64,000 nt of DNA from Candidatus Pelearchaeum maunauluense. GTDB taxonomy: Archaea > Thermoproteota > Nitrososphaeria_A > Caldarchaeales > Caldarchaeaceae. Below, one piece after another: positions 27,723 through 38,794 of the stretch (positions are counted from its first letter, which is position 1; each line of letters begins with the position of its first letter). The notes below the pieces were generated by a model. That model saw only the letters and a program-made list of their open reading frames with translations, was not told the DNA's origin and made no database searches. The translations under genes were made by a program, and so were the position numbers. The stretch spans positions 1-64,000 of the forward strand of contig JANVYQ010000005.1 in assembly GCA_030059675.1 (NCBI GenBank). Direction: 5' to 3'.

Positions 27723-30057
27723 GGGGATGGTGCAGAAGTATATTGGCGTTCCTATTAAGAGGCGTGAAGACCCAACTCTCCTAACTGGGCGAGGAATGTA
27801 TGTTGATGACATAAAGCTAAGCAACATGGCTTATGTTGGGTTTGTGCGCTCACCATACGGCCATGCGCGTATAAGGGGTATAGATATCTCCGAGGCGCGG
27901 CGCCACCCAGACTTCATATATGCCATGCTACCTGATGAAGCGGTCTACCTACCATCTTGGATGAAGTATCCAGGATTGAGGGATGTGCCTAGATACTCGC
28001 TCGCGCGGGGCAAGGCTAGGTTTGTTGGCGAGCCTGTCGTCGCCGTGGTAGCTCGGAACAGGTATAGTCTTAACGACATCATAGACTCGATTTACGTGGA
28101 GTATGAGCCTCTTCCACCCGTCGTGGATGCGGAGAAGGCTCTGAAACCAGATGCTCCTCTCCTCTATGAGGAGTGGGGAGACAATATAGTTATGCATAGC
28201 ACGTTCAGGGCAGGTGATGTAGAAGCGGCCTTCGCGTCTGCCAGCCTGGTTATACGCGAGCGGATGGCAAACCAGCGCTATGCTCCCACACCCATAGAGG
28301 GCCGCGCAGTCTTAGCACACATGGACCCCACACGCGGCGAATTAACCATCTGGGACTCAACACAGTTTCCGCATGTCTTACAGACATACCTATCGCAGGC
28401 CCTTAACTATCCTGAGCATAAGATTAGGGTTATAGCTCCCAACGTTGGCGGTGGCTTTGGCCCCAAGTCAAGCGTCTGGCCAGAGGAGGTGGCGACGGTC
28501 CAGCTGGCCATAAAGCTGGGCATTCCAGTGAAGTGGATTGAGACGCGCCGCGAGCACATGCAGGTATGCGGCCACGAGAGGCAGCAAGTCCATTACGTTG
28601 AAGCAGCGTTCAGCAGCGATGGAAAGCTCCTGGCGATACGTGATAAGGTCATAGCAGACATGGGGGTTTATGGGACTTTCTGGACAGAGACACAGCCCGT
28701 AATGGTTACTATGGCAGCCATACCAGGGCCGTACAAGTTCCACAACTACGAGTATGAGATATATTGTGTGGTGACGAATAAGGCTCCATACTCGCCCCAT
28801 CGCGGCTTCGGCAGGCCAGTCGCGGCGTTTGTCATGGAGCGTATAATGGATATCGCTGCGCGTAGGCTTGGCCTAGACCCCGCTGAGATTAGGCGGAGAA
28901 ACCTAATACCCGCCGAGGAGATGCCGTATAGGAACGTTCATGGCATAGTCTATGACAGCGGGAACTATCCCGAGGCGCTTGAGCGTGCTCTCAGGTTTGC
29001 TGAGTACGAGAAGTGGAGGAAGGTTCAGGAGGAGGAGAGGAAGCGCGGTAGGCTAATCGGAATAGGCTTGGCTATGTACGTTGAATACACAGCCCCAAGC
29101 AGTGAGAGGCTGGCTAAGGGTCTGGGCTGGCAGGTGGGGGGATACGACTCAGCCAGGATAAGAATAGAGCCGCAGGGGAAGGTTATAGTTCTCACAGGCA
29201 CAGCAAGCCAGGGCCAGGGGCACGAAACAGTATATGCGCAGATAGCTGCCGACGCTCTGGGTGTGAATATAGATGACGTAATAGTCTTTGAGGGTGATAG
29301 TAAAAACTGTCCTTACGGCTTTGGGGCGTGGGCTAGTAGGAACACAGTAACCGTGGGCGGTGCTATCATAAAAGCCGCGGAGAAGATGAAGGAGAAGCTA
29401 CGCCAGATAGCTGCGCATATGCTTGAAGCATCACCTTCAGACATAGAGATTGAGGACAGCAAGCTATACGTGCGCGGCTCGCCAGACAGGTATGTAACCC
29501 TGGCTGACGTGGCAAACGCGGCAATACGCGAGCCGACCAAAATGCCGCCCGGCATGGAGCCAGGATTAGAGGTAACAGCTCATTACGAGCCAACCGCATT
29601 TACAACATGCAGCTACGCCGTCCATATACCCATTATAGAGGTCGATGCCGAGACGGGAAGCATAAAGATACTGAAGTACTACATCTTTGACGACAGTGGC
29701 GTTGTCGTAAACCCGATGACCGTCCATGGCCAGATACATGGCGCGTTGGCTCATGGTATTGGAGGGGCCATCTATGAGGAGCTGAACTACGACGAGTCTG
29801 GACAGCTACTTAACTCTACGTTCATGGACTACCTGATACCCAGCGCTCTGGAGATGATTAACGTAGATGTGGAGCATAGTGAGACACCTTCACCCAATCC
29901 AGGCGGCTTTAAGGGCATGGGCGAGGGAGGCTCCATAGGCGCTCCAGCAGCCCTAGCAAACGCAGTAGAGGACGCGCTGGCTCACTTAGGAGTGCAGATA
30001 AGAGAAACACCACTAAAGCCTGAATACATCTGGAGAAAAATAAAACAACGCCAATAA
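27709..30057 (+). CDS. Molybdenum hydroxylase large subunit (CoxL/xanthine dehydrogenase family), paralog 1
   Basis: RVIAPNVGGGFGPKSSVWPEEVA; PHRGFGRPVAA; C-terminal KGMGEGGSIGAPAALANAVEDAL with the Mo-site Glu. Confidence 0.92.
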   Translation: MEEVRGMVQKYIGVPIKRREDPTLLTGRGMYVDDIKLSNMAYVGFVRSPYGHARIRGIDISEARRHPDFIYAMLPDEAVYLPSWMKYPGLRDVPRYSLARGKARFVGEPVVAVVARNRYSLNDIIDSIYVEYEPLPPVVDAEKALKPDAPLLYEEWGDNIVMHSTFRAGDVEAAFASASLVIRERMANQRYAPTPIEGRAVLAHMDPTRGELTIWDSTQFPHVLQTYLSQALNYPEHKIRVIAPNVGGGFGPKSSVWPEEVATVQLAIKLGIPVKWIETRREHMQVCGHERQQVHYVEAAFSSDGKLLAIRDKVIADMGVYGTFWTETQPVMVTMAAIPGPYKFHNYEYEIYCVVTNKAPYSPHRGFGRPVAAFVMERIMDIAARRLGLDPAEIRRRNLIPAEEMPYRNVHGIVYDSGNYPEALERALRFAEYEKWRKVQEEERKRGRLIGIGLAMYVEYTAPSSERLAKGLGWQVGGYDSARIRIEPQGKVIVLTGTASQGQGHETVYAQIAADALGVNIDDVIVFEGDSKNCPYGFGAWASRNTVTVGGAIIKAAEKMKEKLRQIAAHMLEASPSDIEIEDSKLYVRGSPDRYVTLADVANAAIREPTKMPPGMEPGLEVTAHYEPTAFTTCSYAVHIPIIEVDAETGSIKILKYYIFDDSGVVVNPMTVHGQIHGALAHGIGGAIYEELNYDESGQLLNSTFMDYLIPSALEMINVDVEHSETPSPNPGGFKGMGEGGSIGAPAALANAVEDALAHLGVQIRETPLKPEYIWRKIKQRQ

Positions 30058-30099
30058 ACAACACATAGTTATATTTCGGTAGCCAGGTGCAAGCGCAGG

Positions 30100-32370
30100 A
30101 TGCTGGAGCAAAAGCTAGTAGAGAGATACTCAACTATAGGCAAGCCTATCCCCAAGATTGATGGCTTCGAGAAAGTCACAGGATATGCGCGTTATGTTGA
30201 TGATATAAAGTTGCCGAATATGCTTTATGGTAAGATTCTGAGAAGTAGGTATCCTCACGCGCGTATAAAGAGGATAGACACATCAAGGGCGGAGGCTCTT
30301 CCTGGAGTTGCTGCTGTAATCACTGCCAAGGACACGCCTATGCGTAGGATGGGGATTCTAAAAGACCAGCTCCCGCTTAAGTATGGTAAGGTACGCTCAG
30401 TTAGGGACGAGGTAGCTGCGGTAGCTGCTGTGGATGAAGAAACAGCACTAGAGGCGCTCGACCTGATAGAGGTGGAGTACGAGGAGCTGGAGCCAGTCTT
30501 TGACCCTGAAGAGGCCATGAAGCCAGATGCTCCACTAGTCCATGAAGAGCTGGGAACCAACGTGGTCAATCTTAATTTCAGATTCTCAACCGATGATGAG
30601 GAGCTGGAGAGGATCTTCAGAGAAGCTCCCGCGGTTGTTGAAGGTGAGTATCGCGTCCATTATGTTAATGCCTCCCCCCTAGGTACTATAGGTGTTGTCG
30701 CTCATTACGACGAGAGGGGGCACTTAACAATATACACAAACACGCAAGCACCTTTTCTCTACAAGAGAGACCTAGCAGAGATAACTGGCGTTGACCCTGC
30801 TAAGATTCATGTTATACAGCCTGAGATAGGCGGTGCTTTTGGGCGTGGGATGGACTTGCATCCCACCGATGCTATAGCTGTCTTCTTGTCTATAAAGACG
30901 CGAAAACCTGTGAAGATAGTTTTCTCTAGGAGAGAGGAGCTGGAGTACGCTCCTCCGCGTCAGCCTGCGATAATTAGAATGCGTACAGCCGCCGACAGGA
31001 CTGGTCGCCTCCTCGCCCGCGACGCCAAGCTCATACTCGACGCTGGCGCATATGTGTCGTGGGGACCCTTTGACGCCCGCGTGATGATGGCAACCACAAC
31101 GGGGCTTTACCAGCTCACCCACGCAAGGTTTGACGCCACGGTAGTCTATACAAATAACCCATACTGCGGCACGCAACGCGGCGCTGGAAACCCACAGATA
31201 ACATTCGCCATAGAGCAACAAATGGATGAGCTGGCTGAAGAGCTGGGGATGGACCCAGTGGAGTTTAGAATCATAAATGCCAACAAGCCCAACACAGTAA
31301 CGCCACAAGGCATGATTATAACGTCATGCGGTATGGAGGAATGCATAAGACGGGCAGCCCAGGCCATAGGCTGGCGCGGCCGCGGCTCGGCAGGCCTTGG
31401 AAAAGGCATAGGTCTAGCCTGCTACTTCCACGTCGGGGGAGGAGCACGCGTATATCGCTCAGACGGGTGTGGAACCATAGTACAGGTTGACGACTTCGGC
31501 CGCGTAACGGTAATCACAGGCTCAACAGATATTGGAACAGGCTCCGACACCGCGATAGCGCAGATAGTTGCTGAGGAGCTGGGTGTGCCAGTATCGCGTG
31601 TCTCGGTTGTGAATGATGATACAGCTATAAGGCCGTGGGATGTGGGGACTCATGCAAGTAGAGCAACATTCGTCGCGGGCAACTCTGCGCTCCTCGCAGC
31701 ACGAGAAGCCAAGAGACAAATACTGGAGACTGCTTCCCAGCTTTTCGGCACGCCGATAGACGAGCTTGACATAAGAGATGGTTATGTCTATTCACGCTCA
31801 GACCCGAGTAAGAAGATGGAGTATGATAAGGTGATTAGGCGCGGCCATCTACGTGAGGGAGGCAGGGTTATACTTGCCTCAGCTTTCTACGACCCTCCCA
31901 ACCAGATGCAGGATGAGCGCTGGATGGGGAATATCTCAGCTGCCTACACGTTTGGTGCTCAGGCGGTCTTGCTGGAGGTTGATGAAGAGACAGGAACGAT
32001 ACGCGTTTTGAAGGTTGTATCAGCACACGATGCTGGTCGCATATTAAATCCACTAGGAGCTGAGGGCCAGGTTCATGGAGGCGTTGTCATGGGTCTAGGA
32101 TACACGCTAAGCGAGGAGCTTGTTCTAGATAGGGGTAGAGTGGTCAACGCAACCCTCATGGACTACCTGCTCTTCACAAGCCACGAAGCACCAGAGATAG
32201 TTCCCATCTTTGTTGAGACGGAAGACCCACAGGGCCCCTATGGGGCGAAGGGGCTGGGCGAGACAGGCTGCATACCAACACCAGCTGCGGTGGCCAACGC
32301 GATATATGACGCGACGGGAAAGCGTCTTAGAGAACTGCCTATAAAGCCTTGGAACATTCTCCGTAAGTAA
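30100..32370 (+). CDS. Molybdenum hydroxylase large subunit (CoxL/xanthine dehydrogenase family), paralog 2
   Basis: VIQPEIGGAFGRGMDLHP; CGTQRGAGNPQ; AKGLGETGCIPTPAAVANAIYDA. Confidence 0.92.
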   Translation: MLEQKLVERYSTIGKPIPKIDGFEKVTGYARYVDDIKLPNMLYGKILRSRYPHARIKRIDTSRAEALPGVAAVITAKDTPMRRMGILKDQLPLKYGKVRSVRDEVAAVAAVDEETALEALDLIEVEYEELEPVFDPEEAMKPDAPLVHEELGTNVVNLNFRFSTDDEELERIFREAPAVVEGEYRVHYVNASPLGTIGVVAHYDERGHLTIYTNTQAPFLYKRDLAEITGVDPAKIHVIQPEIGGAFGRGMDLHPTDAIAVFLSIKTRKPVKIVFSRREELEYAPPRQPAIIRMRTAADRTGRLLARDAKLILDAGAYVSWGPFDARVMMATTTGLYQLTHARFDATVVYTNNPYCGTQRGAGNPQITFAIEQQMDELAEELGMDPVEFRIINANKPNTVTPQGMIITSCGMEECIRRAAQAIGWRGRGSAGLGKGIGLACYFHVGGGARVYRSDGCGTIVQVDDFGRVTVITGSTDIGTGSDTAIAQIVAEELGVPVSRVSVVNDDTAIRPWDVGTHASRATFVAGNSALLAAREAKRQILETASQLFGTPIDELDIRDGYVYSRSDPSKKMEYDKVIRRGHLREGGRVILASAFYDPPNQMQDERWMGNISAAYTFGAQAVLLEVDEETGTIRVLKVVSAHDAGRILNPLGAEGQVHGGVVMGLGYTLSEELVLDRGRVVNATLMDYLLFTSHEAPEIVPIFVETEDPQGPYGAKGLGETGCIPTPAAVANAIYDATGKRLRELPIKPWNILRK

Positions 32371-32399
32371 ATAAAATATTTTGGGGGATGAGAGATTCT

Positions 32400-33884
32400 T
32401 TATGAGAGGAACTGCTTAGCCACCTCAGGCACCCACGGTAATTCTTTTTGCAGTTTTTCGAGTGATTTCTTGATTTCTTCTTCTGGGTAGTGCCATGGCT
32501 GTAGTCTTCCCGCTAGGTATTCTTCGTATGCCGTTAGGTCGAAGTGTCCATGTCCGCATAGGTTGAATAGTATCACCTTCTTCTCGCCTGTCTCCTTACA
32601 CCGCCGCGCCTCATCAATAACATATTTGATTGTATGTGATGGCTCTGGGCCTGGTAGGAATCCCTCAGTCCTGGCGAAGAGTACCGCCGCGTCAAACACA
32701 GATACCTGGTCATATGCTCTGGGCTCTATCTTACCCTCCTTCAGGAGGAGGCATAGGGTAGGCGCGTCTCCATGATACCTGAGCCCGCCAGCATGTATTG
32801 GTGGTGGCACGAAGTCTGAGCCCAGTGTATGCATGGGCAGTAGTGGGGTCATCTTAGCCGTGTCGCCGAAGTCGTAGGTGTAGATGCCCTTCGTCATGGT
32901 AGGACACGCGGTAGGCTCTGTAGCTACGAACTTCACATCTTTTGGCGCTTTCTTAGCAACTACATCATAGTAGAAGGGCCAGAATAGCCCTGAGAAGCTA
33001 CTCCCACCTCCTACACATCCAGCAACAACATCTGGATACTCATCAACCATCTCAAGCTGTTTCTTAGCCTCAAGCCCCTGGACGGTCTGGTGCATGAGAA
33101 CATGATTAAGCACGCTCCCTAGGCTGTAGCGCGTGTTATCATGCGTAACCGTATCCTCAAGGGCTTCGCTTATCGCTATCCCCAGGCTGCCTGGGTGGTT
33201 GGGGTCTTTCTGAAGCAGGCTCCTCCCAAAGTTTGTTTTATCGCTTGGGCTTGGGACGACCTCCGCGCCCCACGCGTGCATGAGTATCCTCCTAGCTGGC
33301 TTCTGGTTGTAGCTTATGCGCACCATATAGACGGAGCATTTTATCCCGAATAGGTTGCAGGCGAATGACAACGCGCTACCCCACTGGCCAGCGCCTGTCT
33401 CTGTTGTTAGACGCTCAATCCCCTGCTTAGCGTTATAGTATGCCTGCGCAACAGCTGTGTTAGGCTTGTGAGAACCAGGTGGGGATACGCCCTCCCACTT
33501 ATAGTATATACGCGCAGGCGTGTTGAGAGCCTTCTCTAGGCGCTCAGCCCTTATCAGTGGTGTTGGCCTCCAAATCCTATACACATCCCTAACTTCGTTA
33601 GGTATTGGTATCCACCTATCAGGGCTCAGCTCCTGCTTAATCAGCTCCTTAGCGAATATCCTCTCAAGCTTAGCAGGGTCTACAGGCTGTTTTGTTGATG
33701 GGTCTATTGGTGGTGCGAGAGGCTTAGGTAGGTCTGGCAGAATATTATACCATTCTTTCGGAATATCGTTTTCGTCTAGCGTAATTATTTTTCCTGGCAT
33801 GCAGAAAAACACGCCGAGTATAGGCCTTATAAACTTTTTGGAAAACGCCGTGAAAGGCTCATGAATAACGTAAGTTTTCTTCAT
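32400..33884 (-). CDS. trpB2: Tryptophan synthase beta-like (TrpB2 type)
   Basis: [31 protein letters not shown]-lysine motif; [27 protein letters not shown]. Confidence 0.92.
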   Translation of the reverse strand: MKKTYVIHEPFTAFSKKFIRPILGVFFCMPGKIITLDENDIPKEWYNILPDLPKPLAPPIDPSTKQPVDPAKLERIFAKELIKQELSPDRWIPIPNEVRDVYRIWRPTPLIRAERLEKALNTPARIYYKWEGVSPPGSHKPNTAVAQAYYNAKQGIERLTTETGAGQWGSALSFACNLFGIKCSVYMVRISYNQKPARRILMHAWGAEVVPSPSDKTNFGRSLLQKDPNHPGSLGIAISEALEDTVTHDNTRYSLGSVLNHVLMHQTVQGLEAKKQLEMVDEYPDVVAGCVGGGSSFSGLFWPFYYDVVAKKAPKDVKFVATEPTACPTMTKGIYTYDFGDTAKMTPLLPMHTLGSDFVPPPIHAGGLRYHGDAPTLCLLLKEGKIEPRAYDQVSVFDAAVLFARTEGFLPGPEPSHTIKYVIDEARRCKETGEKKVILFNLCGHGHFDLTAYEEYLAGRLQPWHYPEEEIKKSLEKLQKELPWVPEVAKQFLS

Positions 33885-33898
33885 AACTTGAATGGGGT

Positions 33899-35068
33899 AT
33901 GAACTTTAGTGAGGATGAGGATGTCCAACTCCTTAGGAGAACTATTGCTGAGTTTATGAAAGGATTTCCAGCTGAGTACTGGAGACGGCATGACTCTCTC
34001 CGCGAGTTCCCCCGCGATTTCTGGGATGCTGCCGCCAGAAACGGCTTGCTGGGCATCACGATACCTGAAGAATATGGCGGCGCTGGCCTCGGCATGTACG
34101 CTGCCGCTGTGGCGATGAACGAGGTAGCCCGTAATGGTGGAGGCCTAGCCGCTGGAGACCTACTAATGAGAACCCTGGTATTCGGGGGGCTTCTAATAAA
34201 CAAACACGCATCGCGGGAAGCTAAGGAGAAATACTTACCAAAGTTGGCTGAAGGTAAGATAATCTGCGCCTTCGCCCACACCGAGCCAAACGCTGGTGTG
34301 AATACATTTGATATTCAGACCAAAGCCGTTAAGAAAGATGGGGGCTTTGTAGTAAATGGTCAGAAGATATGGATAACCCTGGCACATATGGCTGACCTTA
34401 TTATAGGTGTTGTGCGCACAACACCTAAGGATAAGGTACAGAGGAAATCTCATGGAATTAGCCTGCTCTTGATAGATGCTAAGCAGCCAGGGGTTAAGAC
34501 CTCGCGAATTCCAGGCATGGCGCTCAGAGCCCTTCCCAGCAATCAGGTCTATTTTGAGGATGTCTGGGTTCCTGAGGAGAATGTGGTGGGCGAGGTGGAT
34601 AGGGGCTGGGAGACGCTTACTGTGTTGCTGAATGCTGAGCGTATATCCACTGCTTCCATCTCGCTGGGATGCGGTGAGTACGCTCTACAGAGAGCGGTTG
34701 AATACGCGTCTAACAGGCTTGTCTTCGGCCGCCCGATAGGGAGCAACCAAGCTATACAGTTTCCCCTGGCTGAGGCTAAGGCTGAGCTTGAGGTGGCTAA
34801 GCTGATGACCCTTAAGGCTGCATGGCTCCATGACCAAGGGCTAGATTGCGCCGTTGAGGCTAACATCGCCGCTCTCCAAGCAGCACGGGCAGCGTTCAAG
34901 GCCGCCGACAGGGCAGTACAGACATTCGGCGGCATGGGATTCGCAGAAGAAAACGACATAGAACGCGTATTCAGGGATGTTAGACTTTTCAGAACAGCCC
35001 CAGTCCCAGAGGAGATGGTCCTCAACTTCATAGCCACGCGCGCCCTCGGGCTTCCACGCTCATTCTAA
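33899..35068 (+). CDS. Acyl-CoA dehydrogenase (paralog of 15963..17120)
   Basis: [44 protein letters not shown]; same RALGLPRSF ending as the paralog. Confidence 0.92.
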   Translation: MNFSEDEDVQLLRRTIAEFMKGFPAEYWRRHDSLREFPRDFWDAAARNGLLGITIPEEYGGAGLGMYAAAVAMNEVARNGGGLAAGDLLMRTLVFGGLLINKHASREAKEKYLPKLAEGKIICAFAHTEPNAGVNTFDIQTKAVKKDGGFVVNGQKIWITLAHMADLIIGVVRTTPKDKVQRKSHGISLLLIDAKQPGVKTSRIPGMALRALPSNQVYFEDVWVPEENVVGEVDRGWETLTVLLNAERISTASISLGCGEYALQRAVEYASNRLVFGRPIGSNQAIQFPLAEAKAELEVAKLMTLKAAWLHDQGLDCAVEANIAALQAARAAFKAADRAVQTFGGMGFAEENDIERVFRDVRLFRTAPVPEEMVLNFIATRALGLPRSF

Positions 35069-35108
35069 GCCCTACAAACCTCTATTAATCGCGAAAAGAG
35101 AGTAGAGC

Positions 35109-37517
35109 ATGGTGCGTTTCTTGTCCTCAGCTTCGCAGTGGATTGGAAAGCCTCTAAAGACCAAGGAGGGGATACGGCACGTCCGCGGGCTTGGGAGGTT
35201 CGTTGAGGATATAATCCTGCCTAAGATGGCTTATGCGGCTCTTGTGAGAAGCCCATACGCTCACGCAAGGATAAAATCCATAGATATATCGCGTGCGGTC
35301 AAGGCGCCTGGAGTAATAGCCGTAATAACGGGTAGGGATATAGCGAGCATAACCCAGCCGTTCCCCCAGCTCACCACACCGCCAGCTTCAAATGTGAAGG
35401 ACTATAGCATGGCGGTCAATAAGGTCAGATACGTAGGAGAGCCGGTAGCTGCGGTAGTAGCCGAGTCGCGCTACGCCGCCGCTGACGCGGCGGAGCTGGT
35501 GGACGTGGAGTATGAGCTACTGCCCGTCGTAGTTGACCCAGAGGAGGCGCTTAAGGAGGATGCCCCAATACTGCATGAGGAGGCTGGCACAAACATAGCT
35601 GCCGTCGTTGATTATGATTATGGCGACTATGACGAGGCTGAGGCCTCAGCTGACAGGATAATAAGAGCAAACCTCCGTTATCATAGGTTTAGCTCAACGC
35701 CGCTGGAGCCCTTCGCAGTGCTGGCAGATTATAACAAGACGGAAGACTCCTACACGATTTACTGCAATAACCAGATGCCGATGTTCCTAATTCCCTCCAT
35801 ACTGAGAGCGCTTAATACAGGACTTGACAAGATACGCATAATAACGCAGGATATAGGCGGTGGTTTTGGTGTTAAGATTCTCAGCTACCCGTACATGGTT
35901 CTGGCTGCTGCCCTCTCCAAGCTTGTTGGCAGGCCTGTCAAGTGGGTTGAGACACGCCGCGAGCATATGATGGCCAGCTCGCATGGCGCTGACCGCCTCT
36001 TCAGGGTTGAGGCAGCGATAAAGAACGATGGAACACTACTAGGCCTGAAAACCGAGACCATAGACGATATAGGAGCATACGCCAGGCACGAGCCAGCGGG
36101 ATTAACTGTTTGGGCTCAAGTGGCCTCAGGATGCTGCCGCTTCAAACACCTACGCCAAAGGATGTATGCTGTATTCACCAACAAATGCCCAGCAGGCCCT
36201 AACAGGGGATTCGCGCGTGCGCCTCACCAATACATGATTGAACGAGTCTTAGATATGATTGCGCGTGAGGTGGGTAGGGACCCTGTTGAGGTGAGGTTAA
36301 TCAACTATGTTAAGCGTGAGGAGCAGCCATATACTACGCTTAATGGATGTGTGTATGATGACGGCGACTACATAGGTGCTGTACAGCGTGTTATGGAGCT
36401 ACTAGACTATTGGGGCTGGCGCAGGAGGCAGGAGGAGCTGCGTAAAGAGGGGAGACTAATTGGCATCGGGATAGCTACGACCCTAGACTCTGGAACTGCT
36501 AACTTCGGGCAGGTGAGGATGCTAAACCCAAGGCTGCCCAACGTTGGGACAAGCGAGGCGGCCTCGGTGCAGATGACAGGCGACGGCCGTGTAGTGGTGA
36601 AGCTAGGCTCCGTCCCCCAGGGCCAGTCGCATGAGACGGTTTCAGCGCAGATAGTTGCGGATGTCCTAGGAATGAACCCAGACCACGTTACTGTCGCTAT
36701 AGGCTTTGACTCCGAGTCCCATCCCTACACATTCCATTCAGGAACCTACGCCAGTAGGTTTGCCGGGACTGGGATGGTGGCTGTCTACGAAGCGGCTATG
36801 AAGCTCAGGGAGAAGATAAAGAAGATAGCAGCCCACCTATTGGAGGCGCGTGAGGAGGATATAGAGCTGGCTAATGAGCAAGCATTCGTGAAAGACGCTC
36901 CTGAGAGGAGCGTATCGTTTAGGAGGATAGCCCGCACAGCCTATGCGAACCCATACGAGCTCCCAGAGGGCATGGAGGCAGGCTTGTATAGCTTGAGCGT
37001 CTTCAGCCCACCCTTCAAACCACCCGACGAGAAGAAGGTTGGAAACCTAACTCTCACCTACTCATACCAGACGCATGGCATCGTGGTTGAGATTGACCCC
37101 GAAACAGGGAAGCCAAAGATACTTGATTATGTTATCGTAGACGACTGTGGGCGTGTGATTAATCCGCTGGTAGTTGATGGGCAGATACATGGAGCAGCTC
37201 TTCACGGGCTTGCTGCTGTTCTCTATGAGTCGTTTGACTATGATAGCACAGGCCAGCTTCTCACATCAACCTTCATGGACTATCTAGCCCCAACAGCGTT
37301 TGACACACCCAGCTTCAAAACCGAAAGAATATCTATACCATCTCCATTCACACCGCTGGGTGCTAAGGGAGTTGGCGAAGGATGCGGAACGCCCATACCA
37401 GCGCTAATTAACGCAATAGAAGACGCCCTCTCACCCTATAATGTACGCCTAACGAACTCCCATATAAAACCAGAAGAAATCTATTGGATAATCCGAAAAT
37501 TCAAACACCACACCTAA
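35109..37517 (+). CDS. Molybdenum hydroxylase large subunit (CoxL/xanthine dehydrogenase family), paralog 3
   Basis: IITQDIGGGFGVKILSYP; GPNRGFARAPHQ; AKGVGEGCGTPIPALINAIEDAL. Confidence 0.92.
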   Translation: MVRFLSSASQWIGKPLKTKEGIRHVRGLGRFVEDIILPKMAYAALVRSPYAHARIKSIDISRAVKAPGVIAVITGRDIASITQPFPQLTTPPASNVKDYSMAVNKVRYVGEPVAAVVAESRYAAADAAELVDVEYELLPVVVDPEEALKEDAPILHEEAGTNIAAVVDYDYGDYDEAEASADRIIRANLRYHRFSSTPLEPFAVLADYNKTEDSYTIYCNNQMPMFLIPSILRALNTGLDKIRIITQDIGGGFGVKILSYPYMVLAAALSKLVGRPVKWVETRREHMMASSHGADRLFRVEAAIKNDGTLLGLKTETIDDIGAYARHEPAGLTVWAQVASGCCRFKHLRQRMYAVFTNKCPAGPNRGFARAPHQYMIERVLDMIAREVGRDPVEVRLINYVKREEQPYTTLNGCVYDDGDYIGAVQRVMELLDYWGWRRRQEELRKEGRLIGIGIATTLDSGTANFGQVRMLNPRLPNVGTSEAASVQMTGDGRVVVKLGSVPQGQSHETVSAQIVADVLGMNPDHVTVAIGFDSESHPYTFHSGTYASRFAGTGMVAVYEAAMKLREKIKKIAAHLLEAREEDIELANEQAFVKDAPERSVSFRRIARTAYANPYELPEGMEAGLYSLSVFSPPFKPPDEKKVGNLTLTYSYQTHGIVVEIDPETGKPKILDYVIVDDCGRVINPLVVDGQIHGAALHGLAAVLYESFDYDSTGQLLTSTFMDYLAPTAFDTPSFKTERISIPSPFTPLGAKGVGEGCGTPIPALINAIEDALSPYNVRLTNSHIKPEEIYWIIRKFKHHT

Positions 37518-37597
37518 TTAATTATGACTACTTGATTTGAAGGAACTTAGCTGTTGTTTTAAGGTTTATTATATAATCAACGCGGTATAAAATTTGT

Positions 37598-38794
37598 ATG
37601 AGCGGTTTTAGAGGTATTGCGGCAATATCTGGATATGCGGAAACCCCATTCAGTAGGGCGCGTGTTGATAAAGGGGAGCCGCGTCTAACCGCTGAGGAAT
37701 ACTATGCTTGGGCTCTTGAGCTTCTTCTAAAACAGACGGGGCTTGAGAAGAAGGACCTTACAGGCCAGGGTGTTGGGATTATAGGCTCGGAGTGGCCGCA
37801 TAGTGAGATATGGTCTGCGGAGGCTATTCAAAACCTGGGCTTAGAGCCTAAGCTCCTAGTGCGCGCAGACCACGGCGGCGCTAACGCCGCTGCGTTGCTG
37901 GTTCAGGGTGTCTTAGCAATACAAGCAGGCTACGTGGAGCATTTCCTCATGCTGGGCGCCGACACACCTCTCTCAATAACGGGCCCAGCATCAAGAACAT
38001 GGCGCTATGATGAGAACTATCTCAAGCCATTTGGAACTATGGGGCCTAACAGCTTGATAGCCATGGCTATGCGCCGCTACATGAATGACTATGGTGCAAA
38101 ACCTGAGCATTTCGGGACTGTTTCAGTAGTGCAGAGAAAACACGCGACGCTTAATCCCAACGCGTATCTAAAGACTCCGCTCACCATGGAGGACTATCTC
38201 AACTCCCGTCTAATCTCAGACCCCCTCAGGCTCTTGGATATATGCATATGGGTTAATGGTGGGTTTGCTATACTCCTCTCCTCAGCCAGCGCCGCGAAGA
38301 GAATTACCGACAAGCCCGTGAGTATTCTGGGATTCGGAGAGTGGCATAACCCAAACGCTGGCCAGCCTATGCATGATATAACCACGACAGGCGTTAAGAT
38401 TGCAGCGGAGCAGGCGTATAAGATGTCTGGAATCACCCCGCGTGATGTATCTCTCTTCCAGCCCTACGACGACTATACCGTGGCTGTCCTAATGCAGATA
38501 GAGGATGCTGGGTTCTGCAAGAAGGGCGAGGCGGGTAGATTCCTAGAGGAGAACGACATAAGCTACCAAGGCCAGCTCCCCGTAAACACTGGCGGAGGCC
38601 AGCTCTCGGCAGGCCAGGCAGGAATGGCGGGAGGTTTTCTCCATTTCGTAGAAGCTGCCAGACAGCTAAGAGGCGAAGCAGGCCAGAGACAGGTTAAGGA
38701 TGCCCGAATAGGATTGGTTACGAGCCTCGGCTGCGTCGGTTTTGAAGGTCATTTCATAAATAACTACGCGGTCGTTCTTGGAGGTGAGGTGTAG
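37598..38794 (+). CDS. Thiolase-fold protein (SCP2/lipid-transfer-like), lacking canonical Cys and GHP motifs
   Basis: VRADHGGANAAALLVQGVLAI at the nucleophile site; FQPYDDYTVAVLMQIEDAGFC; LPVNTGGGQLSAGQAGMAGG in place of the NxxGG..xxGHP motif. Confidence 0.88.
   Translation: MSGFRGIAAISGYAETPFSRARVDKGEPRLTAEEYYAWALELLLKQTGLEKKDLTGQGVGIIGSEWPHSEIWSAEAIQNLGLEPKLLVRADHGGANAAALLVQGVLAIQAGYVEHFLMLGADTPLSITGPASRTWRYDENYLKPFGTMGPNSLIAMAMRRYMNDYGAKPEHFGTVSVVQRKHATLNPNAYLKTPLTMEDYLNSRLISDPLRLLDICIWVNGGFAILLSSASAAKRITDKPVSILGFGEWHNPNAGQPMHDITTTGVKIAAEQAYKMSGITPRDVSLFQPYDDYTVAVLMQIEDAGFCKKGEAGRFLEENDISYQGQLPVNTGGGQLSAGQAGMAGGFLHFVEAARQLRGEAGQRQVKDARIGLVTSLGCVGFEGHFINNYAVVLGGEV

Noticed and set aside
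27709-37517. Calling the three CoxL homologs carbon monoxide dehydrogenase
   Set aside because: None has the AYxCSFR loop of true CODH and no CoxM/CoxS genes are present; only family-level assignment is justified.
37598-38794. Simple annotation as acetyl-CoA acetyltransferase
   Set aside because: The nucleophile Cys and the GHP His motif are not at their expected positions, so thiolase activity should not be assumed.
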